The notes: generated by a model not told the origin, from the letters alone. Positions 48,127 to 60,687 are shown, counted from the first letter of the stretch. The stretch is DNA of 64,000 nucleotides from Aspergillus flavus (GCF_009017415.1 NC_092406.1:2232001-2296000); one strand, 5' to 3'. Numbers and translations: made by a program.

Positions 48127-48628
48127 TCACTGGTGACTGCCAACGCTATCTAGCTACTGCAGTGGTCGCGGTAGTAGTATGTTGTGTATCTTCGATTTCG
48201 CGCCTTCCAATATTCCACTTCTAGCCTATTGTATGTAGATTCGAGCTAAGGTTCCTGGAGATCTAAGACTCACATTATTTCGACAATGCTAGCTTACCGA
48301 GAGTAGCAAACTCGTAACAAAAGTACAAATTGTGGGATCAAAATTATACCGTAGAACCTACTTTGGATCCTTGCGCAAGAGCTTAAGAATGAAAATCGAC
48401 AAAATCTCTGATTCAGTAGCTTTGGGTATCATAAATGCCTAGACTCGCTGTGAGTCTTTGGCAAGACAACAAAAAGAGAGGTAAAGGCGAGACTAGGAAT
48501 ACCCGATGGGATGGGCAGTTGAGCATACAATGACAGTGACAAGTATTGACCACCATATTGTAACTGCATCCATGTTTGGGAGTTACCGGTTCGTTCTCTT
48601 CGAAGTGGGGTGCATGCGAAATGAATGC
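48127..48628. other. Convergent 3' region, CAP2 and MED11
   Basis: This stretch should hold both 3' UTRs. No coding signal is seen. Confidence 0.6.
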
Positions 48629-49241
48629 TCAATCAACTTCCATTCCCTCACGAGTATTCTCAGCTTTCACCCCAGGGTTGCTAATCTGCTCGACAAATCC
48701 CCTTGCAGCCGCCCAAAGCTCTGCCTCCTTATCCTTGCCTACAGTATCCTTTCGACTGTTAAGCCAACTGACATCCAATGGGTTCGCCGCTGCCGCAGTT
48801 CCCCCGCTCGCGCCAGGTAGATCGCCTGTCCTGGAGGACGAATCTGGAGCAAGTATAGAGGCCTCTTCTAGGGCGTAGACCTGACGACGCAATCGCACGT
48901 CGATAGACGACAGGAGAGCAAAGTACTGGGACGTAGCTTCTTTGAATCGAGCTTTATGGGAATCGAGGGAGTTATCTCCTGCCGAGTCGCTTGATCTGGC
49001 GTTGGTGAGGGCTTGTATCGCGAGGCCAGCGGAGTGAATTAGTCTTGCCACGTCCTGTAGTTGTGAAGCACTAGTGAGCAATTGGGCCTTTCATGACGGT
49101 CTAGTTGTTTGTCGCTTGAAGTACTGCTTCTCCGCTCGGTTTCGAAGCACCTCTTACCTTGTCCACTTCGTTCAATTGGCGTATGCGATCCGCCGATGTA
49201 AAAATTTGGTCTGGTTTTCCGGCTTCCTTGCTGTCCGCCAT
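48629..49241 (-). CDS. med11: Mediator complex subunit 11
   Basis: Two exons (49241-49158 and 49054-48629; 103-nt intron) give 169 residues. The first exon encodes MADSKEAGKPDQIFTSADRI RQLNEVDK, which joins directly to DVARLIHSAGLAIQALTN. The RIRQLNEVDKDVARLIHSAG helix is the conserved MED11 core. MED11 pairs with MED22 in the Mediator head, where it contacts TFIIH and is essential for initiation. The C-terminus is more variable. It is transcribed away from TAF5. Confidence 0.92.
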
Positions 49242-49546
49242 TGTTGCGCTTGTGTATGAATCAAGGAGAAAAGCCGATACAAAAGGTAAGGCTCCGTCTA
49301 GGACTGGGACATGAAGATGCGAAGGCAGCTAAGCTTGCATCACGTGCGCGGGCCTGGGGAACACTAGAATCGGATTACTTAAGCCGGGGAAACACACTAA
49401 TCCAAATGTGATATAGTGCAATATCAGAACGTGACACCGCAAAAGCTCCCGTTTACTTTGACCTTCAACATCCCTCTACTCACTATCTTCCCATCATCTC
49501 CCTCAGGTTAGGCATTTTCGCCTCCTTGAACTAGATATCCAGGGCC
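49242..49546. promoter_or_regulatory. Divergent promoter of MED11 and TAF5
   Basis: 305 bases lie between the two start codons, with a CT-rich leader before TAF5 and no evident TATA box. Both genes encode RNA polymerase II initiation factors. Confidence 0.6.
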
Positions 49547-52242
49547 ATGTCTGCTCCAGGCGGGGCCCCAAGCCCTGCGCCCCGAGGTGGAAGCATGGGG
49601 CCCGGTGGTGGAATGTCAATGCCTCCTCAACAGTCAATGGGTGCTACCACCCCAGTTGCGCCGACGCCGGGTCCCCCTCCACCTCCTCCCAGTGGTGCGA
49701 TGTCCCAGCAGAATTTGAACCAGATAGTAAGTAGTCTTTGTGCGATTATGTCTTGATGCTCAATTATGTTTCCCGTGGTGTATGGTTCCCGCGGTCCTGG
49801 TAAACCATAAATGTGGAGCTTCCTCACCATCCGTGTTATTGACATACTATGTCCCAACTCCAACTTCAAAGTGGAATCTCTACATTCATGCTTGGGCCTA
49901 ATGTATAACGCATTTAGACATTGTCTATAGCTTCATCTAGTCTTCGTCTATAATGTTGCTTTTCTTTCGTTCATTCTTTCATTTTTTCGTTGCCAGACTT
50001 GCACGTAGCTATGTTGTCACCTTGATGCTGACGTCCTCCGCCTTAGGTCATAGACTACTTGGCCAAGAAGGGCTATAGTCGTACTGAGGCAATGCTTCGC
50101 ATGGAATCGGCGAATCAAGAGATAGATGGTCGCCCCTTACCTCCTCTTGGGGAAGATGCACGTCCCAAGTACAGACTTGGTTTCGGTAAGCTAGTTATGG
50201 TACGCTAAGCTTTGTACGGTGTAATTAACTTAGCAACAGACCTACTCAAAGTCTGGGTTGAAGACAACCTGGATCTATATAAGGTATGGATACTGTTCAT
50301 ATGAGGTAAAAACTACATCTGACCCTCTGTAGCCGGAGCTTAGACGCGTTCTTTGGCCGCTCTTTGTTTATTCTTTCCTCAATATGGTCACGTCTTTCTA
50401 CCCTCAAGACGCGAAGCAATTCTTCGATATTAACAAGAATCTCTTTCTGCCTGAACACACTGAAGATGTCCGTGCTTTGGAGCCAATCGCTCTTCCAGAG
50501 CATGTTCAAGATAATTCGACTGCCAAGCTGTATCGTGGGAACAAATATCGCATTGTTCTAAGCAACCCGGCGTTCTCGAACCTCATGCAATTCCTTGAGA
50601 GCAAGCAAAAGGAGGGTGGTTCAGTCATGTCTGCCATTCTGAGCAGCTACTGTACTATCATCACTAAGGAACGTGCCGTCGATGATAGATTCAGCTTCGC
50701 CGCCATGCTGGGTCAAGCTGGCGCAGGCCAGACGTTCCCTACTGAAGACGAAGGTATACCTGGACATCACCCTGGCTCTGCCTATACAGGTGATAACCCC
50801 GCTATGGCTGGAACTTTGCCCAGGCTCAGGCTCGGGAAGCTTCCGATGGAGCAGACACTTGAAGCCGATGTGAGAGGCGAGCTTGCGGATGAAGACGTCA
50901 AAAACCCACCGGCTCCCGGCCAAAATACTCTCCTGCAGGAGTTTGACCAGATGATCAAAAAGGAGGAGGAAGATGAAGCCCCTACTCGCGCTGACATCCC
51001 TTATCCACCATCAACTGCCCGTGATGTTGCCATGGAGGTTCAGAAGGTCAAAGAGAACCGCGATAGATTTCGGATTGAAGGAAGAACTGGTGGCGTTGGG
51101 CCAGCTGTCAGTGTTTGCATGTTTACCTTCCACAATACTTATGACGGGTGTGTCCCCTGCCTCTCTTCTTCGGACTCAAATTGCTGATTATACTCAGAAT
51201 TAACTGCCTTGACTTTTCGGATGATAATATGCTTGTTGCAGCTGGTATGCAAGAGTCATACATTCGGGTTTGGAGTTTGGATGGAAAGAGGATCCCATCG
51301 ACCTACGAGAGTGTGGAAGATACGCAACCATCGAATTCTCGCCGCCTGATTGGGCATTCGGGACCAGTGTATGCTGTAGCATTCGCTCCGTCTATAGCAC
51401 GCACGGATAATGCCATAGCACCGACGAATGCTCGCTGGCTTCTCTCGTCTTCGGCAGACAAGACAATCAGGCTTTGGTCGTTGGATCTATGGCAGTGCAT
51501 GGTCGTCTATAAGGGACATGATCAACCTGTCTGGGATCTTCAGTGGGGTCCCTTTGGCCACTACTTCGCTACCGGAGGTCATGACAAAACTGCGCGTCTC
51601 TGGGTTACGGACCATATCCGCCAGCAACGTATTTTCGTTGGACACGACCAAGATGTCGACTGTATTTGCTTCCACCCGAACTCTGCCTATGTATTCACCG
51701 GAAGCTCAGACCATACGGTGCGCATGTGGGCCGTAACCACGGGAAATGCTGTTCGTATGTTCACCGGCCACACCGGCAACATTACGGCTTTGGCATGCAG
51801 CCGAGACGGCAAGCTCCTTGCTTCCGCAGATGATCACGGATCCATCCTTCTGTGGGATCTCGCACCCGGAAGGCTCCTGAAGCGCATGCGTGGGCATGGG
51901 AAGGGCGGTATCTGGTCCTTAAGCTGGAGCGTTGAGTCCACCGTTTTAGTGTCAGGTGGCGCAGACGGAACCGTCCGCGTATGGGATGTCACAGGCCCCG
52001 CTCAAGACTCAACCCAAGGGCGTGTAGTTGGAGAAGGCGGTGCAGGAACAAAGGTCGATGGAGGCAATGCTCCCGCCTCCGGCACACAGGCCTCAAGCTC
52101 AGTTGCACCAAAGAAGAAAGGCAAAGATGTGGTCGTCACGCCGGACCAGATCAGCGCCTTCCCAACTAAAAAGAGCCCTGTCTATAAGGTGAAATTCACT
52201 AACATGAACCTGATCATTGCTGGAGGCGCGTATCTTCCCTAG
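49547..52242 (+). CDS. taf5: Transcription initiation factor TFIID subunit 5
   Basis: Five exons (49547-49726, 50047-50185, 50240-50283, 50333-51147, 51198-52242) give 740 residues. The first intron is long for this genome (320 nt). A Gly/Pro-rich start is followed by a LisH motif (QIVIDYLAKKGYSRTEAMLRME, about 60-80). The TAF5 NTD2 domain is about 130-270. Six to seven WD40 repeats run from about 395 to 740 (IRVWSLDGKR, IRLWSLDLWQC, ARLWVTDHIRQQ, VRMWAVTTGNAV, ILLWDLAPGRLL, VRVWDVTG). TAF5 is a scaffold shared by TFIID and, in many fungi, SAGA. Confidence 0.96.
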
Positions 52243-52737
52243 GGTGTGAATTTTATGCAAAACGGCGCCAGATACCCAGTTGTTTCCTTTCATCTTCACA
52301 TTTTTTCTTTGTCTTATATTGCCCAATCTTGTTTGCGGCTTACAGCATTATTTTGGGGATATATTAATGGTCACATGCATTTGGTGGCTGGATTTCTTTA
52401 GATGGCGTCCTGGCTTGATTCTGATGGGATGGTGTTGGTGGCCGTTGCAACTTATCTAAAATTAGCCATGTATTAGCTTCTTACTTGGTTCCTCCTTGGG
52501 ATTGCAGGCTGAACATCCGGAAATATTGCGCCTGGTTATTGCAGAGAAGCCAGTGGGTTTGATACAAATGACTTCACTGGGTAAAAGAACAAGAGCGAAG
52601 AGGATATCATGTCCCAACGGATTCTACAGCTCTAAGATCATTGATTGATATGGGTATAGATGATCTACTGGTAGTTATACTTCATTATATTTTGGCCTTT
52701 GTACACTCGTATACTCTATAGACATGACGATCGTCAT
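52243..52737. other. Convergent 3' region, TAF5 and PPE1
   Basis: UTR-like AT- and TG-rich sequence lies between two converging stop codons. No gene is visible. Confidence 0.6.
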
Positions 52738-54273
52738 CTATTGTTTATGAGAAGAGCCCTGCCCCCTTCCAAAGGGCGGAACAGCTCCAGCTCCAGCTCC
52801 CTGTTTCATAGCCGCCGAGGCTTGCATATCGGCCACCTTAGGCGGCAGTACCAAATCACTCCTGTCATTTCTCTTATAAAAGTCTACCAGCACCTGAGCC
52901 GTCTTGACCGGCTGGTCTTCCTGGACGAAGTGCCCCGCTTCGGGAAATACCTGCAGCTGATATTTACCCTGCATTTGTCCGATCATCAATTCTTTATCCA
53001 GACGATCTGTTCCAGCGAGAAGAAGTAGTTTTCCGCCACGAGCTTCCAGAAATTTCTTGCTCAGACCGATGAACCAGTTTTCCCAGAAGGGCTTCGTTTC
53101 GGCGAGATTGGTGCGCCATACCCATGGTTTTGAGGGGTCGGTGGGCGCTGCTTCCTCGTAGAGAAGAGAAGGTACGGAGACTCGGGCTGAGGTTCTGTTG
53201 CGGATTGTGCGAGAGCGCGTACTAAGGTTGTTAGTACATGGTGGGTGTATGCCTCTAGTAGACAAGGCAAGTCTGAGGGGTCTGTGATGTAGATAGGATA
53301 GAAACATACTGCCATTCAATCCCTGAGGCAAGGGAGGGAAACCGAGTGGGCCGCGTAGACAGATACTTTTCCATGCTTTGGAGAGCGTCCATTGCCGAAC
53401 CTGTATCCGCAGTTAGCAAACTTATGTGCACTCACTCTACCAACCAGCGATCCGGCAGCGGACTTCTTCTGCAAGAATGGCATACCCTCAACAACATCCA
53501 AAACAGCATACGCTAACACCTTCGGACCCAACTCTCCCTTCTTCGCCACATCTGTGATGACTGCACCACCCAGACTATGTCCCACAAGGACAATGTCAGG
53601 TAGACTTTCCCAGCCCATCTTGGACTGTGTCTCACGGACAATGAAAACCAGATCCCGATTGAGCGTCTCCAGACTTAAATCCAATTCGACCTTCCCTTCT
53701 CCCGTCTCCGTGTATGTAGACGTCTGGCCGTGATCTCGCGCGTCGATAGAGAGGATTCCCGCCTTGGGGAGGATCTTCCGAATCTCCTCTGCGCAAGTTG
53801 CAAATGAGAGCCCCGACGAGCCGGCGCCATGATGCATGACGAAGAGCGGGCCCGAGTTTGTGGGAGGAGTCAGGTATACATGGTGGGTTATGCGCGCAGA
53901 GTCTGTCTCTTGAATGAGAAAGAGCTCTTGGGTGAAGAAATCGGTCCAATTCAATGTTTCAACGGAATTGGATCTGGAATGTGTTAGTATAGCTAACAAA
54001 CGAAAAATGACCCCACACGTAGAACTAAGAAAAAGTCACAGATCACACAGTCAAGAGCAACAATCGCAGCAACTTAGTATCATAGGGGGTACGTTTCACT
54101 CACCCTCGGGACCTAGCAAACAGCTGCCGACTGGGCGAGGGAACCACGGTCCCCGTTGACGAGGCAGACTCGGAATCGTCTTCATCGCGGGGTGGATGCA
54201 TGGAGAACGGTGGGGCCTCGGGAGGGAGCTTGGCCAGTTTTGCTTTGGCGAAGGATTTCTGCAGTTGGCTCAT
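52738..54273 (-). CDS. ppe1: Protein phosphatase methylesterase 1
   Basis: Four exons (54273-54104, 53973-53486, 53400-53310, 53221-52738) give 410 residues. PPE1/PME-1 removes the methyl ester from the C-terminal Leu of the PP2A catalytic subunit. The N-terminus starts MSQLQKSFAKAKLAKLPPE. The alpha/beta-hydrolase core has FVMHHGAGSSGLSFA, the nucleophile elbow VLVGHSLGGAVI (Ser in GHSLG), DVVEGSAMDALQSMEKYLSTRP and the catalytic His in FPEAGHFVQEDQP. The C-terminal tail is Gly/Ala-rich. The divergent partner DUF2417-type gene is about 1.1 kb away. Confidence 0.95.
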
Positions 54274-54606
54274 GGAGGTGGGTTATGGTATGTTCGGTGC
54301 TAATGAACTGGGGGCTTTTTTCCTTCGGTGGGAGGGTGGACGGGAGCTCATGTGGGGTGGTGGGATGAATGGATCTTTCTTGGATGATCGGCAGGATGGA
54401 CCGTATGATCTGGAGATCTATTGCATTTAGTTGTAAGAGGAATTGGACACTCGGGGATTGATTTCGAGGAGCCCTGAAGCTGAGGTTATTCAGAGACCAG
54501 GACAGTGAATAATATCTGTGCCTGGAAGTCGTGACACAGGATCAATGAATCAAAACGTTTTATCCTTAAAAAGTTCGTGTCCCTGCCTCAGGCTGGCACC
54601 TTATCT

Positions 54607-54622
54607 CCCATGACGTCATGGG
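54607..54622. promoter_or_regulatory. 16-bp palindrome containing a CRE (TGACGTCA)
   Basis: CCCATGACGTCATGGG is a perfect palindrome with the bZIP core at its centre (54611-54618), about 340 bases upstream of the PPE1 ATG. Confidence 0.5.
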
Positions 54623-55178
54623 ACCACGCTGGGAAAAATACAAGAATGGAACTGGAGAGTCTAACCAATATACCTTAATTTCTAGTAACCAGTCCGTGAA
54701 CTATTATTCGGCTCCAAGTGCCGAGACTTCTCTAAGAGTATAATTGAAACATGACCTGAGGGGTTGCTCAGTAGTCATATGACCCAGCATTATCGTTGCC
54801 ATTCATTGTACTAGTAGCACTACTACTTCTAAGTCCCTCTCTCTTCCCCCTCATCGTAAACCCAATATCATTCAAAAAATGAATCCACACCCACATCCAC
54901 ATATCAGTACGACCGATTGGAAAAGAAGCCACCTATTGGATTTCCTGAAGACTATGTCCTCTAAGTGGTTGGGGTCTCTACGCTGGCCCATCCATGGTTA
55001 TGCGGGGCATGAGCAATCGATGACTTCACCAACCATGCCAATGCTTCAGCTCCCGACGTTACTACTTACATGGATGCGGGCGCATCATTGCTCTATTCCC
55101 GCAGATTTTTACTACAGTATTTCTTCAAATTTAAGCTTACCCTTGTCCTGCTAATCCTGGAGGCGCATGTCCTACCCA

Positions 55179-55186
55179 TGACGTCA
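55179..55186. promoter_or_regulatory. Second CRE site upstream of the DUF2417-type gene
   Basis: CATGACGTCACC contains the same 8-bp core, 161 bases upstream of the ATG at 55347. Confidence 0.45.
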
Positions 55187-55346
55187 CCTCAGTTCTGAGG
55201 AATCTCGGCATTTTGATTGCTCTCAACTCGAACTATTGTTTCCTCTCTTTCTTTTCCCCTTCACGCAAAGGATCCACTCTGTGAGCCGCTATATATCCTT
55301 GTCATTGTTCATCAAGGTCTCCCAGGGTATATCAATAGAGCACACA

Positions 55347-57021
55347 ATGGTCGCACTTTGGAACAAGAAAAAGGACGACCCCGACAGGGAGGAATCACAG
55401 ACAAGGGATGAGGAAAGCTCTTCCAGAAACCATCGTGAACCGCAGTATCGAGAGCCAGATGAGCGCACAAGACTTTTACCTCGCGATCATGCCGCTTATC
55501 TGAGACCCGATGATCCTGCAGTAAGTTGAAAAAATCCCTACCTCAAGTTGACCGAAAACATTATCCCGCTGACTTTCGAAATGCAAGGTCTCTCCGTATA
55601 ACCTCTGGAGCGTTCGAGCTCTACGAGCCCTCTCTTCACTCTTCCTCGTGATAAGCTTTATATGGTGGGCCTTCTTACTCGTCTCCATCTTCGTCAGCCC
55701 GCCCATGATGCACACACGGGGGTCCGGCTTCTTCAGTTTCGCCTACACGTCGTTAACAGTCGGCTACCTGATAATCGCGCTCCTTTTCTTCTCCGTACCA
55801 TCAAAGCCAATGACGATATGTGGCGCGATCCTATTTGTCTTTCTCTTAGTTGATATGTGCATCATACTGGGCGTAGCTCACATCCGTGTCGAAGAAGGTT
55901 GGGTGGGCATAGCCTCAGTCGTCTGGGCGACGTTCATCTCGATCTATGCCATCGGGCAGAACCGCTACGTCGCATGGGGCAAAAAGGAAGAGGAAGAGCG
56001 CCTGACTGGTCGCGAAGAGACGCGTCGTCCCCTCCGAGAATGGCTGGCCGTGCTGATTGCCACCATTATCATGGTCGTCCTCGCTATCGTTTCCATTCTC
56101 TTCACCGCAACGTTGATCATCCGCATCCAAGACTCCTCCCTTGCTGCACCAGGCAAGAAGTACTACGTCAATGGCAACCACTACCAAGTCCATCTAGACT
56201 GTGTCGGCAACCCAGGTCGCAAAACCGAAGATGGAGACCGTATTCCCACAGTTTTATTGGAAGGTAATCACGGACCAGTCGAACACACCTTGCAACCATT
56301 TATTGATGATGCGTACCGCAACGGCTCCATCGAACGCTACTGCTACTGGGACCGACCGGGATATGCCTGGTCCGACAACGCGCCATCCCCTTACTCCGCC
56401 GGCATGGCAGCTGACTCACTGTCCGAGGCGCTCGCTCTCGCCGGCGAAGAAGGGCCCTGGGTCTTGGTCTCGGCCGGAGTAGGCGGCATCTACAGTCGCA
56501 TTTTTGCCAGCCGACATCTCCTCGAAGTAGATGGGATCATGCTCATTGACACCCTGCACGAAGATTACCTGGACAGTCTGGGCTCACCGGGACGAGGCTT
56601 CATCCTTTGGATTCGGGGTGTTCTCTCTCCTCTGGGTCTCGATCGACTCGCTGGAGCCATCTTCAAGGGCCGGACACGGGAGGACCGCGTCATCGGTCGT
56701 AGCGCCTATCAAACCGCGAAGGTCATCCGGGCCAAGTTGCAGGAGAATCTGGTAGCCAAGTCCATGACTGCATCGGAGATCCAGACCGCGCGACACGTGC
56801 AGATGCCCGACACCCCATTGACGGTGATCAGTTCTGGTGTGGAAGTCCGGAAGAGTGAGAAGTGGAGGAAGGCCCAGGAGGAATTGACGAAAGTAACAAA
56901 AAATCTCAAGAACTGGGATATTGTTCGCGGGGCACCACATGAGGTATGGAGATCGGCTGAGGGCCGATCTATCGTGGAGAAAAGATTGAAGCAGATGGTC
57001 AAGGGTAAGGGGAAGAAGTAA
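55347..57021 (+). CDS. Integral membrane alpha/beta-hydrolase-like protein (DUF2417 type)
   Basis: Two exons (55347-55520 and 55588-57021) give 535 residues. A charged cytosolic N-terminus is followed by several membrane helices: about 75-100, 105-128, 135-155, 165-185 and a clear one near 215-240 (LIATIIMVVLAIVSILFTATLII). After a linker comes an alpha/beta-hydrolase domain with YCYWDRPGYAWSDN and then VLVSAGVGGIYSRIFA. The position where a serine hydrolase has GHSxGG reads SAGVGG, so the nucleophile Ser is shifted or lost. LIDTLHEDYLDSLG and a C-terminal His-containing segment remain. Fungal relatives are often called mitochondrial integral membrane proteins, without experimental support known to me. 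Function is unknown. Confidence 0.8.
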
Positions 57022-57665
57022 TATTGCTCCTTTTCGCTTGGGGCCTGGCGTATCTTTTGCTTCTCTTCTACCTCTTTAAGCCTCTTCTTTTCTTCTTAAT
57101 TTCTTTTGGATTTGTTCCGGGTTCATTCTTTAGTTTGTTACCCCTTTCTAGTTGGCGTTGTTTCAAACTTCATGTGTTATAGGGTAAAATTTACGGTCTA
57201 TTGTGGTGTAGTTCACGTAATATAGTCTACTCACAATGCGATGCTTAGGTATCTGAACTGTAGGTGTGCGTAACCTTCTATGATCAGTGTAGGTAGTTCG
57301 CACAAACTTGGAAATCCGGCTATTACAGAACAGCCAGTAAATATACCTGAGCAGTTTGCACAAGCTCGGGAACTCAACTGTTTTAGCAACGTAGATTCAT
57401 TCCATCCGTACCTTCTAATATCTTCTGAGGACTATATCACAGGACATCCATCCTCACAATCTGAGACCTAAGCCAGGCGTAATATATGCATAGGGTTGGT
57501 GGGAGTCGAGAGAACAGATCCATAAACACTGCAAGGCACGAGTACGTTGTTACACAGCCGGTGCACGCTAGGCCAGGACGTCCGATGGCATGACAGCTTT
57601 GATCGAGGAAGCAGGGTGGATGATATATCGACGGGGAATGTGGCTACGCGGCTCGGATCGACCAG
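57022..57665. other. Convergent 3' region
   Basis: T-rich 3' UTR of the membrane protein gene meets the 3' end of NPL4. No gene is visible. Confidence 0.55.
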
Positions 57666-59824
57666 TCACTCTAGACTAGCTCCCTTGAACCTCTTAGCAA
57701 GCTGTTCACTTTCTGATTTTGGAGATTCAGGCCTTGAGGGGAAAAAACGTTTTCCGGCTTGGGGCACTGCGCGAGGAGAATCGGCCGAACTCAGCCAGGG
57801 GCGCTTAGGGGGGCGCTCACCACTTTCCTGAAGAATTGTGACCAACGTCGCCCACCCGGGGGTGCTTATTAACTGAACTCCATCTGCGGGATCATGTTTT
57901 GTCGCAACGCGGCCGAGGAGTGCCTCCTCGTCCTATTATGGTGTCAATGTTTATTGCGATCATCAAACCAGTGTATGGTGGGTTTGCCTACCTTGCTGAA
58001 TGTGGACAAAGAGTGGAGGAAGCACAGAAGATGGAAGTCGGATACGGCGCGAATCGCCTTGTCAGGGTCGCCGTGGGAAACGAGCTTTTTGGCGACGTGA
58101 CGAAGCTCCTGGCTTTCGCCGATGACTTCACGGTTCTCAATTGGAAAGTTACCTTCAACAAAAAGCGGAGAGGATTCCGTAGGGAATCCATGGGTTAAAG
58201 TGACCAAGAGATACTCAACAGGGAATGCTGGTTTTGCGTTTTGCTGAGCGCTAACACCATACTCATTAATCTTTCGGTAGAAGACTTCGGGTATATACCG
58301 CGACTTGTTCTCAGAGTCATCCTCTTCGGACTGTACCAGCATGACCGAGGGCTCCGCAGACGGTTCAACTATATCTGCCCTGACCATCTCAACTGCCGCA
58401 ACCGACGCCTGGTAGGCGCTTACCGAGATAGCACCCTCCTCATCTCCACTGAGAACACAAGTGACAAAATTGGAACCGAATCGACCAGTCCGGCTCCACT
58501 TGGTTGCTTTTGGGTATTGGGCTTGTAACCGCGCTGCGAATATAATCTCCAGGGACGAAAGGAAGTAAGAATCAATGTGCCGCTTGCAGATGACCGAGCC
58601 GTCCCCTTGTCCAGCATCAAGCAAATCAGTAAAGATGACACCGACTTTCTCAAGGCCACACAAGCGTGCGACCTCATCGACCTCCTTCTCATTATGCCAT
58701 TCGTGAAGCGTAACGCCATCAATCTCATCCACCTGTGGCGGCTCGTAGATCGCCTGGACCACAGCCTTGACTCCCAGAGGAACCTCGGTGTACTCTTCGT
58801 ATGTGCCGTACAGAAATCCCAGCCGTTGAGCACCGGACTTACGCCAGAAATCGAGCAACGAGTTAATAAGATCAGGAGAAGAGAACTCCACATGGTCTAC
58901 CGTACGAAACTCTTGAGGCTGCAAGCTAATCGCACTTGGTTGGCACTTGGTACAGATTCCCTCAGGCCACGAAGGATGTCCAGACGGGCAATCCCGTCTT
59001 ACTCGGTAGTATGGTTCACTGAGTGGGGGCATGAAAGAGCTCTTGAGCTCGGCTTTGTTGGTCGCAGCATTGAGTTTCCGCAAATATGAGTGAAATGACA
59101 AGTGCTTAATCTTCTTCTCCGCAAGGTACTTGGGGTCATAAGGCTCTAGTGGCATGCAGTAGTCGCACATGCCCTTGGGTCCATGCTTGCACATTTTCAT
59201 GTCACGGTTGCGCTTTATTTTCCCATCCTTTTTATCTAACGCATCATCGAGAGGCGACTGTTGGACCACATCCCAAGGGTTCTTGATTGTAGCGGTCGGT
59301 GAGGTAGGCTGGGGGCGAAGCGAAACGGTTTCGGTTTGCGGGACAGGGGCTCCATTCAGACGCCGAGAGGACACATTCGTAGTATGACCATTTGCAGAGC
59401 CATCTTGCAAGCTTTGCTTTTCTTGATAGCCAAGGTACAGCTTGTCTCCGTGTCTACTTCCAGTATTAGCAAGCTCAAGAACAGCTAAGACACCGTCCAG
59501 TAAAGGCTAACTGACTTTAGACCGACTGTCCCAAGCGCGATACCATCGAGAGTATCCAAAAGTCTCTCATCACCCCCAGTACCTATGGGCTTGTTCGAAA
59601 GGTTTATTGAAGAGGGTTCAGTGTCTGGAGGGAGGTGCTCCAATATCTACAGGTAGGATTGTTAGCATCCACCTAGCACCCGGTGGGATGCAGAGACATG
59701 GTTGACACAGCTATCCAAACCATACCTTCTGCTTGAGCGAGGGAAATAGTTCTTGTGGGCTGACTGTCAACCGGAATTGGCCGTTCCGGCTCTCAAATCT
59801 CAGAACGATCGGCCGAGACGCCAT
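57666..59824 (-). CDS. npl4: Nuclear protein localization protein 4 (Npl4)
   Basis: Four exons (59824-59726, 59646-59516, 59456-57992, 57932-57666) give 653 residues. NPL4 with UFD1 adapts the Cdc48/p97 ATPase to polyubiquitinated substrates, for ERAD and other extraction steps. The N-terminal ubiquitin-like part starts [19 protein letters not shown]. The zinc region has [21 protein letters not shown] and [18 protein letters not shown]. The MPN-like NPL4 domain follows ([23 protein letters not shown]...). The last exon restores a normal end, [10 protein letters not shown]... [14 protein letters not shown], and finishes with a basic tail KRFKGASLE. Reading through the last intron would give a false stop after FSK. 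Confidence 0.95.
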
Positions 59825-60687
59825 GGTGAGGGGTTTGGTGAAATTGTTAAGGTGCAAGATAGTTGAGTGGTAGTGAGTAATGATATCTATGGGTATACGG
59901 AAAACTTGATTGCGTTCATGGAACCATGACGGTGGGAAAGCATAAGGTGTAGTGAGGCAGTGGCGGGTTTGGAGACACGAGTGAGAGTGAGAGCTCAAGC
60001 TGGAGAAGACGAGAAGGCGGAAGAGCTCTATCGTCATCGCCGCCGGTTACCGCCCTATAACCAGAACCCCGCAGAATACACTTACAGAAATTATGTATAA
60101 TACGTAATCTGAATACCAACGCTCAACTGGGTATTTATTATTAGGTAGGTGCAGGGGCCTAAGTTCTCTCTAAGAGTGTTAGAGAGACCCAAGTTATTTT
60201 GAATTTTCTCAAGATCAGATCATGAACATAATAGAAATTTGCACGAATTAGAGGTTCTTACCACCTCATATTTTACTACTAAACCACTAAGCGAAGCTGG
60301 AGTATACAATACAGTTTTTGTGCTTGAAACGTTCATAAATAATTTATTATCTTATTTGCAGGTATGGTATATCATTTTCAGATCTCAGTCCGAATGAGGT
60401 ATCGACCCATCACAAAACGCCATTGGAATAAACAACAAAAAGAACGAAAAAACAAAGATCAGGTGGGTATACAATGGAGCCGATCAGGAAATTACACACT
60501 TAGGAAGACCACAAGGCCCCTCACCCTTCTCCTTCTTTGCCCCTTGTGCACCCTGTTCGTTCTGCTGGCCATTCTGCGCAGCGTTGGAAGCTTCTGTCTT
60601 TGTAATTTGTTCTTTTTGTTGTTGCTGTGGTTGTTGTGATGCAGCGATAGGCTGCGACTGAGGCTTGACTTCCTCACTGCCATGCAG
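59825..60687. other. Intergenic, NPL4 promoter and 3' side of the flavoprotein gene
   Basis: The sequence contains a perfect hairpin (60165-60187) and a His/Gln-poor 3' UTR-like segment. Several short frames overlap on both strands; none is supported. Confidence 0.55.
60165..60187. repeat. Perfect 9-bp hairpin
   Basis: TCTCTCTAA, a five-base loop, and TTAGAGAGA. It is upstream of NPL4 by about 340 bases. Function is unknown; it may be chance. Confidence 0.5.

Larger units (their letters stand above)
54274..55346. promoter_or_regulatory. Divergent promoter region with two CRE sites
   Basis: This 1.1-kb stretch lies between PPE1 (minus) and the DUF2417-type gene (plus). It holds a CRE palindrome at 54607-54622, another CRE core at 55179-55186, and a TATA-like TATATAT at 55290-55296. 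A 91-codon frame at 54879-55154 has no domain and I do not call it. Confidence 0.5.

Noticed and set aside
54879..55154. 91-codon plus-strand frame in the PPE1 promoter region
   Set aside because: His/Ser/Leu-rich, no domain, lies between two divergent genes and has no supporting splice or signal features.
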